NCBI RefSeq assembly: GCF_004798585.1
Contig: NZ_PPXQ01000016.1
Coordinates: 1-64,000, forward strand
Length of the DNA stretch: 64,000 bases
Direction: 5' to 3'
Source: Massilia sp. Mn16-1_5
GTDB lineage: Bacteria > Pseudomonadota > Gammaproteobacteria > Burkholderiales > Burkholderiaceae_D
Shown: one piece after another, positions 54,225 to 61,859 of the stretch
Layout of the letters: each line of letters begins with the position of its first letter
Position numbering within the stretch: position 1 is the first letter of the stretch
Translations under genes and position numbers: made by a program
Notes under the pieces: generated by a model
The model's input: the letters and a program-made list of their open reading frames with translations, nothing else
What the model was told of the DNA's origin: nothing
The model's database searches: none

Positions 54225-55340
54225 ATGTTAGTTGGCGTTCCAAAAGAGATCAAAAACCATGAGTACCGGGTCGGCCTGACCCCGCCTTCCGTGCACGAGC
54301 TGGTCGCACGGGGGCATCAAGTGATTGTCCAGAAGAACGCCGGCAGCGAGATCGGCCTGTCGGACGACCAATATGTGGCGGCGGGCGCCACGATCGTCGA
54401 GTCGGCACAGGAGATTTTTTCCCGTGCCGAGATGATCGTCAAAGTGAAGGAACCGCAGCCGGGCGAATGCGCGATGCTGCGAGAAGGGCAAATCCTCTAC
54501 ACCTACCTGCACCTGGCGCCGGATCCGGAGCAGACGGCCGCGCTGGTCAAATCGAAGGCGGTCTGCATCGCTTATGAAACCATCACCGGCCCGGGCGGCG
54601 GCTTGCCGCTGCTGGCGCCGATGAGCGAAGTGGCGGGGCGCATGTCCATCCAGGCCGGTGCGGCGCACCTGGAGAAATCCAAGGGCGGCATGGGCCTGCT
54701 GCTGGGCGGCGTGCCGGGGGTAGCTCCAGGCCACATCGTGATCATCGGCGCCGGCGTGGTCGGCACGAATGCGCTGCAAATGGCGGTCGGCACCGGTGCC
54801 CGCGTCACCGTGCTCGATAAAAACATCGACCGTCTGCGCCAGCTCGACCTGGTGTATGGCAACCGCATCGCCACCGTGTATTCGACCGGACACGCGATCG
54901 AGGAAGCCGTGCTGGCGGCCGATCTCGTGATCGGCGGCGTGCTGGTGCCGGGCGCGGCAGCCCCGAAACTGGTCACGCGCAGCATGATCTCGAGGATGAA
55001 GAAGGGGGCGGTGGTGGTTGACGTGGCGATCGACCAGGGCGGCTGCTTCGAAACCTCGCATGCGACCACCCACGCCGATCCGACCTTCGTGGTCGACGGC
55101 GTGATCCACTACTGCGTGGCGAACATGCCGGGCGCCGTGGCCCGCACCTCGACCTTTGCGCTGAACAACGCCACCATTGGCCACGCGCTGGCCCTGGCGA
55201 ACAAGGGCTGGCGCCGCGCTTTACTCGACGACGCCCACCTGCGCCAGGGGCTGAATGTCTGCCAGGGCCAGGTGACCTATGAAGCCGTGGCCAAGACCCT
55301 GGGCTACGACTACGTACCGGCCGACACTTTACTCGCCTGA
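54225..55340 (+). CDS. ald: alanine dehydrogenase
   Basis: 371 residues, the usual length. It begins [20 protein letters not shown], with the family's substrate-binding Arg and Lys. A mid-chain [20 protein letters not shown] and the NAD-binding [20 protein letters not shown] follow, ending with [20 protein letters not shown]. It interconverts alanine with pyruvate and ammonia using NAD(H). GGAGGAAG precedes the ATG and the gene follows putA by 33 bp, so proline and alanine catabolism may share a transcript. The end overlaps the convergent mtnN by 31 bp. Confidence 0.96.
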   Translation: MLVGVPKEIKNHEYRVGLTPPSVHELVARGHQVIVQKNAGSEIGLSDDQYVAAGATIVESAQEIFSRAEMIVKVKEPQPGECAMLREGQILYTYLHLAPDPEQTAALVKSKAVCIAYETITGPGGGLPLLAPMSEVAGRMSIQAGAAHLEKSKGGMGLLLGGVPGVAPGHIVIIGAGVVGTNALQMAVGTGARVTVLDKNIDRLRQLDLVYGNRIATVYSTGHAIEEAVLAADLVIGGVLVPGAAAPKLVTRSMISRMKKGAVVVDVAIDQGGCFETSHATTHADPTFVVDGVIHYCVANMPGAVARTSTFALNNATIGHALALANKGWRRALLDDAHLRQGLNVCQGQVTYEAVAKTLGYDYVPADTLLA

Positions 55341-56107
55341 ACGTTCACTAATTCTTCTGTCTGCAGGCAGAAGCGCTTGACGATAAATAAAGCATAACGC
55401 GCGGCTACCGACTTCACGAAACGCATGAAGTCGGTGGCCGCGTGTTCATTGGCCTTGTCCGAAATCGTCCGGATCACGGCGCAGGGCACGTTCAGCTCAT
55501 AACAGACCTGGGCTACCGCCGCACCTTCCATTTCCACCGCCACCAGCCCCGGCAGCGCCGCATTCAGGCCGTCGATGTGGTCGCTGTCCTTGATGAACTG
55601 GTCGCCGCTGGCGATCAGGCCGCGGTGGATGCGCGGCTGGGTCAGCCTGAACACGGCTTTTTCGCCGGCATCGATCGCCTCCATAAAATCCTCGTCCAGG
55701 AAAGCGTGGGCGGCATCGAGCACGCGCGCATTCAGGCGATGGTCGGCCTGGAAATGCGTCAAACCGGTCAGCGGCACCTCGAAGCGCGGAAATAAAGGGC
55801 TGGCATCCATGTCGTGCTGGACCAGCGCATCGGCCACCACGATGTCGCCTACGTTCACCGTTTTGTCGCCGGCACCGGCTACTCCCGTAAACAGGATGTG
55901 GGTAACTCCGAATTTTTCCACAAGCGTGGTCGCCGTCATAGCTGCGGCAACCTTGCCTATACGCGATAGAACGCACACAGCGTCGATTTCCCACAGTTGT
56001 CCGACCCAGTACTCGCGTTGACCATGGATGAGCTTGTAGGGGCTCTGCATGGCTTCCACGAGCCCCTGCTGTTCTTCGGACAGCGCGCTGATGATCCCGA
56101 GACGCAT
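55310..56107 (-). CDS. mtnN: 5'-methylthioadenosine/S-adenosylhomocysteine nucleosidase
   Basis: 265 residues, longer than the roughly 230 typical for the family because of a C-terminal tail of about 30 residues. RLGIISALSEEQQGLVEAMQ carries the N-terminal catalytic-site glutamate, LFTGVAGAGDKTVNVGDIVV follows, VAVEMEGAAVAQVCYELNVP holds the ribose-binding Met-Glu pair and RTISDKANEHAATDF has the catalytic aspartate. It removes adenine from MTA and SAH. The tail overlaps the end of ald. Upstream lies the long non-coding region with DnaA-box modules. Confidence 0.93.
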   Translation of the reverse strand: MRLGIISALSEEQQGLVEAMQSPYKLIHGQREYWVGQLWEIDAVCVLSRIGKVAAAMTATTLVEKFGVTHILFTGVAGAGDKTVNVGDIVVADALVQHDMDASPLFPRFEVPLTGLTHFQADHRLNARVLDAAHAFLDEDFMEAIDAGEKAVFRLTQPRIHRGLIASGDQFIKDSDHIDGLNAALPGLVAVEMEGAAVAQVCYELNVPCAVIRTISDKANEHAATDFMRFVKSVAARYALFIVKRFCLQTEELVNVQASKVSAGT

Positions 56108-56223
56108 GTTTTACAGTGTTTTCCAGGTAAGTGATCGGTGCCGACAGCGCTTTGAAGACGGTTTTGGGGTGCAAAACGGCTTTGTCCCCGCTGTTCACGC
56201 TGTCTGCTGTTTACAGTAATAAA

Positions 56224-56433
56224 GGTATGTATACAGTCTGGTAGTGATAGTAAACGTGCATTCAACTGTGGATAAGAACGGTTTACTCCACAAGATCAGC
56301 AGTTTACGTGTAGCGCAAGAAGCTGGACAAGGATTGTATCGAGCCTGCATCGATGTTGGAAAAAAAACGGCGCGTGCCAACAAGACGCCGTTCTGCACAT
56401 CGCATCCTGTGGATATGCAGCGGCTTGTCCACA
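56224..56433 (+). repeat. DnaA-box module 1
   Basis: Block order with first bases: GGTAT 56224, TGTGGATAA 56267 (perfect inverse DnaA box), GTTTACG 56302, GTATCG 56336, TGCACA 56394, TGTGGATAT 56408 (one mismatch), TTGTCCACA 56425 (one mismatch). The last two face each other head to head with eight bases between. Confidence 0.8.
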
Positions 56434-56802
56434 GCCGAGACGCTTTTTTTGCCTGCAGCAGAGCTGCTAGGCGTCCTTCGGCGCTGTTGGCAAGCATCAA
56501 GTTTCCAGATCGAAGGCAAGCAAGCCAAGCAGGCAGCGTTCGTCGCCGGCGTTCGCGTTTCTCTTCCTGCCAAACTTTTAGACAGATGAAAGCGCGCAGC
56601 GTGATGCGTCAGTGCGAGCGCATGCGTGCCGTTTTTTTTTTGCATGCCTGTCTGCAGTGTGGTCGTCAGTCGGCGAAGGGTGCCTTTTCTTTTTTTTTTG
56701 CCAAACCGCTCAGTGCTCGACCAGAGCTGTCTGTCCTTTGGCCAGGAGCGGGCGCGTCCCGCTGTTCACAGGAAAAACCGCGTTGTCTATTTAATTAAGA
56801 GA

Positions 56803-57012
56803 GGTATATATAAAGTTGGTAGTGATAGTAAACGCTGCCGCCAACTGTGGATAAGGCCGATTTTCTTCACAGGCTCAAGGGTTTACGCGTGTGCCGATGT
56901 GCTGAACAAGCCCTGTATCGCGTTTGCACGAAAGGTGTACAGATTTTGTGCGTCCACCGACGGCGCCGTTTCTGCACATTCGTTCCTGTGGATATGCATG
57001 GGTTTGTCCACA
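56803..57012 (+). repeat. DnaA-box module 2
   Basis: Blocks: GGTAT 56803, TGTGGATAA 56846 (perfect inverse box), GTTTACG 56881, GTATCG 56915, TGCACA 56973, TGTGGATAT 56987, TTGTCCACA 57004. All offsets from the first box equal those of module 1. It is preceded by the AT-rich CTATTTAATTAAGAGAGG. Confidence 0.8.
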
Positions 57013-57210
57013 CCCTGCCGACCAGAACGGTGGCCTTGCTCTGCTTGCAGGCGTCGCTAGTCAGGCTCTGGGCTTCCAGGACGAAAAGGATTGCAGCTGT
57101 GTGACGGGGTGGATCCGAATCCGACGCAGGCAGCCAACAGATCGCAGGGCATCGAAAAAAAATTTTTGCGGCCACGCGGCGGATGCGTCCCCAGGTTTAC
57201 AACCAAAACA

Positions 57211-57419
57211 GGTATACAAGGATAGTAGTAGTGTTAACAACTGGCATTTTCTGTGGATAAGCCTGTTAACGGATGAGAAATCATTGGTTTACGCGCGGTA
57301 TAAGCCTGTGACGGCGCGCTGTATCGCTGCCGGCACAAATCTGGACAAGATTTTGGCGTCCAATAAAAGCTGCGTTTTTGCACAATCGGTTCCTGTGGAT
57401 ATGCAGAACCTTATCCACA
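57211..57419 (+). repeat. DnaA-box module 3
   Basis: Blocks: GGTAT 57211, TGTGGATAA 57252 (perfect inverse box), GTTTACG 57287, GTATCG 57321, TGCACA 57379, TGTGGATAT 57394, TTATCCACA 57411 (perfect direct box). Offsets match modules 1 and 2 within one base downstream of the first box and within two bases upstream. Confidence 0.8.
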
Positions 57420-57501
57420 GAGGGCCCTCTTTCATTCCTTTGACGATCTGGTAAGCTTGCCTTGGTGTATTGAAAATCGAATCCAGCAAACGGAGGCGGA
57501 C

Positions 57502-58536
57502 ATGCGCATCGACGATTTGTTCCAGGTACCGGTGATCCAAGGCCCGATGGCGGGCGGCTCCTGCACGCCCGAATTGGTTGCCGCGGTGTCGAATGCGGGC
57601 GCACTCGGCGCCTTGCCGTGTTCGCTGCTCTCTCCGGCGACGATCGAAGAGCAGGTGGCGCGCATCCGCACGCTGACCGAACGTCCTTTCCTGCTGAATT
57701 TTTTTGTACAGGGCAAGCCGGCCCCGAGTAGCGACGAGGTCAGCAGCGCCGTCGAATTGCTGCGCCCGGTATGGGAAAACCTGGGCTGGAGCGAGTTGCC
57801 GTTGCCGAAACAATGGAACGAAGACTTCGAGGCCCAGTTCGAGACCTTGGTCCGCCTGCGTCCCGCGGGCGTCAGTTTTACCTTCGGCATCCTCGAGCAA
57901 AGCCAGGTCAAACGCCTGCATGCGGCCGGCATCCTGGTGATCGGGACCGTCACGACCGTCGAGGAAGCGCTGGCCTGGCAGGCGATCGGCGCCGATGCCG
58001 TGGTCGCGTCCGGCGTCGAGGCGGGCGGCCACCGCGGCACCTTTATCGGCCGCCAGGAAGACGCGACCCTGTCGGCGCAAGAACTCTGGCCGGCGGTCGT
58101 GGCGGCCGTGCAGATTCCGGTGATCGCTGCCGGCGGCATCATGAACGGCGCGGACATCCAAGGTGCGCTGCAGCTCGGTGCCCGCGCAGTACAGATGGGC
58201 ACCGCCTTCCTGGTGACCGACGAGGCGTCGATCCATCCTGCCTATAAGGCGCGGCTGCTGAGCGGGGAGGGCGTGACCAGGCTGACGCGCAGTTTTTCCG
58301 GACGTTACGCGCGCGGTATCGAGAACGGTTTCATGCGCCGGATGGCGGCGGTGGAGGCGCAGGTGCCGCCTTATCCGATCCAGAACGCGCTGACCGGCAG
58401 CATCCGCGCCGCCGCCGCGAAAAGCGGAGATACGGACAACATGTCGATGTGGGCCGGCACCGGATTTGCCCGGGCGCGGCCGATGCCGGCAGGGCGCCTG
58501 GTCGAGGTATTGGCAACCGAGATCGCATCCAAATAG
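57502..58536 (+). CDS. nitronate monooxygenase family protein
   Basis: 344 residues, TIM-barrel flavoprotein. The N-terminus VPVIQGPMAGGSCTPELVAA is the NMO start motif. FNFFVQGKP-like sequence (as LLNFFVQGKP), then ASGVEAGGHRGTFIGRQEDA with the histidine region, AAGGIMNGADIQGALQLGAR for FMN phosphate, and the C-terminal MSMWAGTGFARARPMPAGRL follow. The enzyme oxidises alkyl nitronates such as propionate-3-nitronate with FMN and oxygen. ACGGAGG precedes the ATG. A GMC oxidoreductase gene follows after 22 bp, probably in the same operon. Confidence 0.9.
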   Translation: MRIDDLFQVPVIQGPMAGGSCTPELVAAVSNAGALGALPCSLLSPATIEEQVARIRTLTERPFLLNFFVQGKPAPSSDEVSSAVELLRPVWENLGWSELPLPKQWNEDFEAQFETLVRLRPAGVSFTFGILEQSQVKRLHAAGILVIGTVTTVEEALAWQAIGADAVVASGVEAGGHRGTFIGRQEDATLSAQELWPAVVAAVQIPVIAAGGIMNGADIQGALQLGARAVQMGTAFLVTDEASIHPAYKARLLSGEGVTRLTRSFSGRYARGIENGFMRRMAAVEAQVPPYPIQNALTGSIRAAAAKSGDTDNMSMWAGTGFARARPMPAGRLVEVLATEIASK

Positions 58537-58558
58537 CAGACCTGAGGAGACGTCGCAC

Positions 58559-60184
58559 GTGGAATCGGCTGGAGAATACGACTACATCATCGTTGGGGCC
58601 GGTACCGCGGGCTGCGTGCTGGCGAACCGGCTGACGCAAAACAAGAACGTCGAGGTGCTGCTGATCGAAGCGGGCGCACGCGACGATTACCTGTGGATCC
58701 ACATTCCCGTCGGTTACCTGCACTGCATCGGCAATCCACGCACCGACTGGCTGTTCAATACCGAGCCGGATCCCGGCCTCGGCGGCCGTGCCCTGATCTA
58801 TCCGCGCGGTAAAGTCCTGGGCGGCAGTTCCTCGATCAACGGCATGATCTACATGCGCGGCCAGAAGCAGGATTACGATCGCTGGGCCGAGGCCTGCGGC
58901 GACGATTCCTGGCGCTGGGAGCAGGTACTGCCGCTGTTCAAGAAGAGCGAAGACCATTATCGCGGCGCCAGCGAATTGCACGGGGCCGGCGGCGAATGGC
59001 GCGTCGAAAAGCAGAGGTTATCGTGGAAAATCCTGGATGCCTTCCGCGACGCCGCGGCCGAGGTCGGCATTCATAAGGTCGACGATTTCAATACCGGAGA
59101 CAATGCCGGCTCCTCGTATTTCGAGGTCAACCAGCGGCGCGGCATCCGCCTGAATACCTCAAAAGCTTTTTTGAAACCGGCGGCCCAGCGCCAGAATCTG
59201 ACCATCATGACGGGCTGCCACGTCGAGCGCCTGCTGATCGAGCAGTCGGACAAGGGTCCCGTTTGCCGCGGCGTGCAATTTACCGGCGGCGGCAAGGCCT
59301 ATACGGCCAGCGCGCGCCGCGAAACCCTGCTCGCGGCCGGTGCAATCGGCTCGCCGCACATCCTGCAATTGTCCGGCATCGGCGAGGGCGGCCACCTGCA
59401 GCGCCACGGTGTGCAGCCGCTGGTCGAGCTGCCCGGCGTCGGAGAGAATTTGCAGGATCACCTGCAGCTGCGCATGGTCTATAAGGTGCAGGGCGTGAAA
59501 ACCTTGAACACGAGCGCCGCATCCTGGTTCGGCAAGATGAAGATCGGCATCGAGTATGCCTTGACGCGCAGCGGCCCGATGTCGATGGCGCCTTCTCAGC
59601 TGGGCGCGTTCGCGAAATCCAGTCCGCAGCAGGCGACGCCGGACCTGCAATACCACGTCCAACCCCTGTCTCTGGAAAAATTCGGCGACCCGCTGCACGG
59701 CTTTCCCGCGTTTACCGCCAGCGTCTGCAACCTGCGTCCGACGGCACGCGGCCATGTGCGCCTGAGCACGCACGACAGTTATGCGCCGCCGAAAATCACG
59801 CCGAACTACCTCAGCACGATCGAGGACCGGCAGACGGCGGCCGCCGCCCTGTCCCTGACGCGCCGCATCGTCGCGGCCCCCGCCCTGGCGCGCTATCAAC
59901 CCCAGGAATTCAAGCCGGGCCCGCATTACCGCACCGAGGAAGAGCTGGCCGAAGCGGCCGGCCTGATCGGCACGACGATTTTTCATCCTGTGGGCACCTG
60001 CAAGATGGGGAAACGGGACGATCCGCTCGCCGTGGTCGACAGCCAGCTGCGCGTGCGCGGGGTAGGGCGCCTGCGCGTGGTCGATGCCTCGATCATGCCG
60101 TTTATTACCTCCGGCAATACGAATTCGCCGACCCTGATGATTGCCGAGAAAGCGGCGGAGCTGCTCAAGGCTGCACACGCCTGA
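58559..60184 (+). CDS. GMC family FAD oxidoreductase (choline/alcohol dehydrogenase-like)
   Basis: 541 residues starting with GTG, with GAGGAG nine bases upstream; no better ATG exists. The FAD dinucleotide motif is DYIIVGAGTAGCVLANRL. Signature 1 is GKVLGGSSSINGMIYMRGQ, signature 2 is ETLLAAGAIGSPHILQLSGI, and the C-terminal active-site region is IFHPVGTCKMG with GNTNSPTLMIAEKAAELL. It oxidises an alcohol to the aldehyde; the substrate may be choline or an aliphatic alcohol. It is operonic with the nitronate monooxygenase and precedes an ABC transporter with its own promoter region. Confidence 0.9.
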   Translation: MESAGEYDYIIVGAGTAGCVLANRLTQNKNVEVLLIEAGARDDYLWIHIPVGYLHCIGNPRTDWLFNTEPDPGLGGRALIYPRGKVLGGSSSINGMIYMRGQKQDYDRWAEACGDDSWRWEQVLPLFKKSEDHYRGASELHGAGGEWRVEKQRLSWKILDAFRDAAAEVGIHKVDDFNTGDNAGSSYFEVNQRRGIRLNTSKAFLKPAAQRQNLTIMTGCHVERLLIEQSDKGPVCRGVQFTGGGKAYTASARRETLLAAGAIGSPHILQLSGIGEGGHLQRHGVQPLVELPGVGENLQDHLQLRMVYKVQGVKTLNTSAASWFGKMKIGIEYALTRSGPMSMAPSQLGAFAKSSPQQATPDLQYHVQPLSLEKFGDPLHGFPAFTASVCNLRPTARGHVRLSTHDSYAPPKITPNYLSTIEDRQTAAAALSLTRRIVAAPALARYQPQEFKPGPHYRTEEELAEAAGLIGTTIFHPVGTCKMGKRDDPLAVVDSQLRVRGVGRLRVVDASIMPFITSGNTNSPTLMIAEKAAELLKAAHA

Positions 60185-60262
60185 GAACTCGGCTGTTCAT
60201 TTCTGCACAATCGGTCTGCACAGACACGGCTATTGTGCGTGGCTGCACAGGGCTGCCTTGTA

Positions 60263-60290
60263 TTGTGTAAAGAACTGATCTGTGTAATAT
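60263..60290 (+). promoter_or_regulatory. candidate promoter of the liv operon
   Basis: TTGTGT (60263-60268), 16 bp, TAATAT (60285-60290). Upstream are three CTGCACA copies (60203, 60216, 60243). Downstream are two TGTACGTAA direct repeats 12 bp apart (60312, 60324). A regulated promoter is likely. Confidence 0.5.
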
Positions 60291-60351
60291 TTGCCAAGTA
60301 GTTCTCGACGCTGTACGTAAGGATGTACGTAATACAAGCACTGGAGACACG

Positions 60352-61125
60352 ATGGCAGACGTCATTCTCGAAACGAAGAAACTCACCAAAGAGTTCAAGG
60401 GTTTTACTGCAGTTAATGATGTCGATCTGCGCGTCCAGCGCGGACACATCCACGCCTTGATCGGCCCGAACGGCGCCGGCAAGACCACCTGTTTTAATTT
60501 GCTGACCAAGTTCCTGGTCCCGACTTCGGGCCAGATCCTGTTCAACGGCCGCGACATCACGGGCGACAAGCCGGCGCAGATCGCGCGCCAGGGCATCATC
60601 CGCTCCTTCCAGATTTCCGCCGTGTTCCCCCATCTGACGGTCTTGCAGAATGTGCGCATCGGCCTGCAGCGCGAACTGGGCACCAGTTTCCATTTCTGGC
60701 TCAGCGAATCTTCCCTGAAGTCGCTGGACGAGCGCGCCATGGCGTTGCTCGATCAGGTCGACCTGGGCAGCTTTGCCGATACCGTCACGGCGGACCTGCC
60801 CTACGGCCGCAAGCGCGCCCTGGAAATCGCTACGACGCTGGCGATGGAGCCGGAACTGATGCTGCTCGACGAACCGACCCAGGGGATGGGTCATGAAGAC
60901 GTGCACCGGGTGACGGCACTGATCAAAAAAGTGTCGGAAGGACGAACGATCCTGATGGTCGAACACAATATGAACGTGGTGTCCGGCATCTGCGACCGGA
61001 TTTCCGTGCTCCAGCGCGGCGCCATGCTGGCCGAAGGCAGCTATGCCGAGGTCTCGAAGAACCCGCAAGTGATGCAGGCCTACATGGGTACCGCGGACGG
61101 CGAACTCGAAGCGGGGCACGCATGA
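60352..61125 (+). CDS. livG: branched-chain-amino-acid-type ABC transporter ATP-binding protein LivG
   Basis: 257 residues. Walker A is IGPNGAGKTTCFNLL, with a normal lysine. The Q-loop region is RSFQISAVFPHLTVLQNVRI, the signature region appears as DLPYGRKRALEIATTL, and Walker B is ELMLLDEPTQGMGHED. The LivG-type C-terminal extension is RISVLQRGAMLAEGSYAEV. It energises uptake of branched-chain amino acids, amides or related compounds. Its stop overlaps the start of livF by four bases. Confidence 0.92.
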   Translation: MADVILETKKLTKEFKGFTAVNDVDLRVQRGHIHALIGPNGAGKTTCFNLLTKFLVPTSGQILFNGRDITGDKPAQIARQGIIRSFQISAVFPHLTVLQNVRIGLQRELGTSFHFWLSESSLKSLDERAMALLDQVDLGSFADTVTADLPYGRKRALEIATTLAMEPELMLLDEPTQGMGHEDVHRVTALIKKVSEGRTILMVEHNMNVVSGICDRISVLQRGAMLAEGSYAEVSKNPQVMQAYMGTADGELEAGHA

Positions 61126-61829
61126 CGGCCGCGCTCGAAATCAAGGACCTGCAAGCCTGGTACGGCGAATCGCACATCCTGCACGGCATCAGCCTCTCGG
61201 TCGCCCCCGGCGAAGTGGTGACGCTGCTCGGCCGGAACGGCGCCGGCCGCACGACGACCCTGCGCGCGATCATGGGCCTGACCGGCAAGCGTACCGGCTC
61301 GATCCGCATCAACGGCGTCGAGTCCGTCGGCTTGCCGACCCACCGCATCGCCCACCTCGGCGTCGGCTATTGCCCGGAAGAGCGCGGCATTTTCTCCTCG
61401 CTCTCGACCGAGGAAAACCTGCTGCTGCCGCCCGCCTTGCAGTCGGGCAGCCATGCGATGTCGATCGACGAGATCTACGAGATGTTCCCGAATCTGAAGG
61501 AGCGCCGTCACAGCCAGGGCACGCGCCTGTCGGGCGGCGAGCAGCAGATGCTGGCGGTGGCGCGCATCCTGCGCACCGGCGCAAGATTATTGCTGCTGGA
61601 CGAGATCTCGGAGGGTCTCGCGCCGGTCATCGTGCAGGGCCTGGCCCGCATGATCACCATGCTGAAAGCGAAGGGCTACACGATCGTCATGGTCGAGCAG
61701 AACTTCCGCTTCGCGGCCCCGCTCGCGGACCGCTTCCACGTTGTCGAACATGGGCAGATCGTCGAAACCATCGAGGCGCAAGACCTCGAGGCGCGCATGC
61801 CCGTCCTCACCGAGCTACTCGGCGTTTAA
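61122..61829 (+). CDS. livF: ABC transporter ATP-binding protein LivF, Walker A Lys to Arg
   Basis: 235 residues, the usual LivF length. VVTLLGRNGAGRTTTLRAIM is the Walker A region. The lysine that contacts ATP phosphates is replaced by Arg43 (codon CGC at 61248). The signature RLSGGEQQMLAVARIL and Walker B LLLLDEISEGLAPVIV are intact, as is EQNFRFAAPLADR. One site of the LivFG dimer may therefore hydrolyse ATP poorly, with LivG providing activity. The rest of the gene is normal and shows no sign of decay. Confidence 0.92.
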   Translation: MTAALEIKDLQAWYGESHILHGISLSVAPGEVVTLLGRNGAGRTTTLRAIMGLTGKRTGSIRINGVESVGLPTHRIAHLGVGYCPEERGIFSSLSTEENLLLPPALQSGSHAMSIDEIYEMFPNLKERRHSQGTRLSGGEQQMLAVARILRTGARLLLLDEISEGLAPVIVQGLARMITMLKAKGYTIVMVEQNFRFAAPLADRFHVVEHGQIVETIEAQDLEARMPVLTELLGV

Positions 61830-61859
61830 TAAGCACCATCAACCAAGAACGGAGACAAG

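Larger units (their letters stand above)
56108..57501. other. 1.4-kb non-coding locus with three DnaA-box modules
   Basis: No convincing gene lies between mtnN and the nitronate monooxygenase gene. Frames of up to 184 codons exist but they differ between the repeats by indels that are not multiples of three. The region holds three repeat modules (listed separately) plus unusual A/T runs for this genome: A8 at 56360, T7 at 56444, T10 at 56632, T10 at 56690 and A8T5 at 57155. The AT-rich stretch at 56781-56830 could melt easily. It may be a DnaA-binding control locus; see findings. Confidence 0.7.

Noticed and set aside
56244-56798. 184-codon frame across module 1 of the non-coding locus
   Set aside because: Equivalent frames in modules 2 and 3 are broken by indels that are not multiples of three. 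Similarity between the translations is explained by the DNA blocks. No ribosome site or domain is visible.
56626-57060. 144-codon frame covering module 2
   Set aside because: Same reason; its translation is low in third-position G/C compared with real genes here and matches no family I know.
56108-57501. Locus taken as the main chromosomal origin
   Set aside because: The neighbours are not dnaA, dnaN, gyrB, rpmH or rnpA, which flank oriC in related bacteria. A secondary DnaA-binding site is preferred until the whole genome is examined.
56108-57501. CRISPR array
   Set aside because: The repeats are about 210 bp, diverged, and 400-580 bp apart; there is no short identical repeat with regular spacers and no cas gene.
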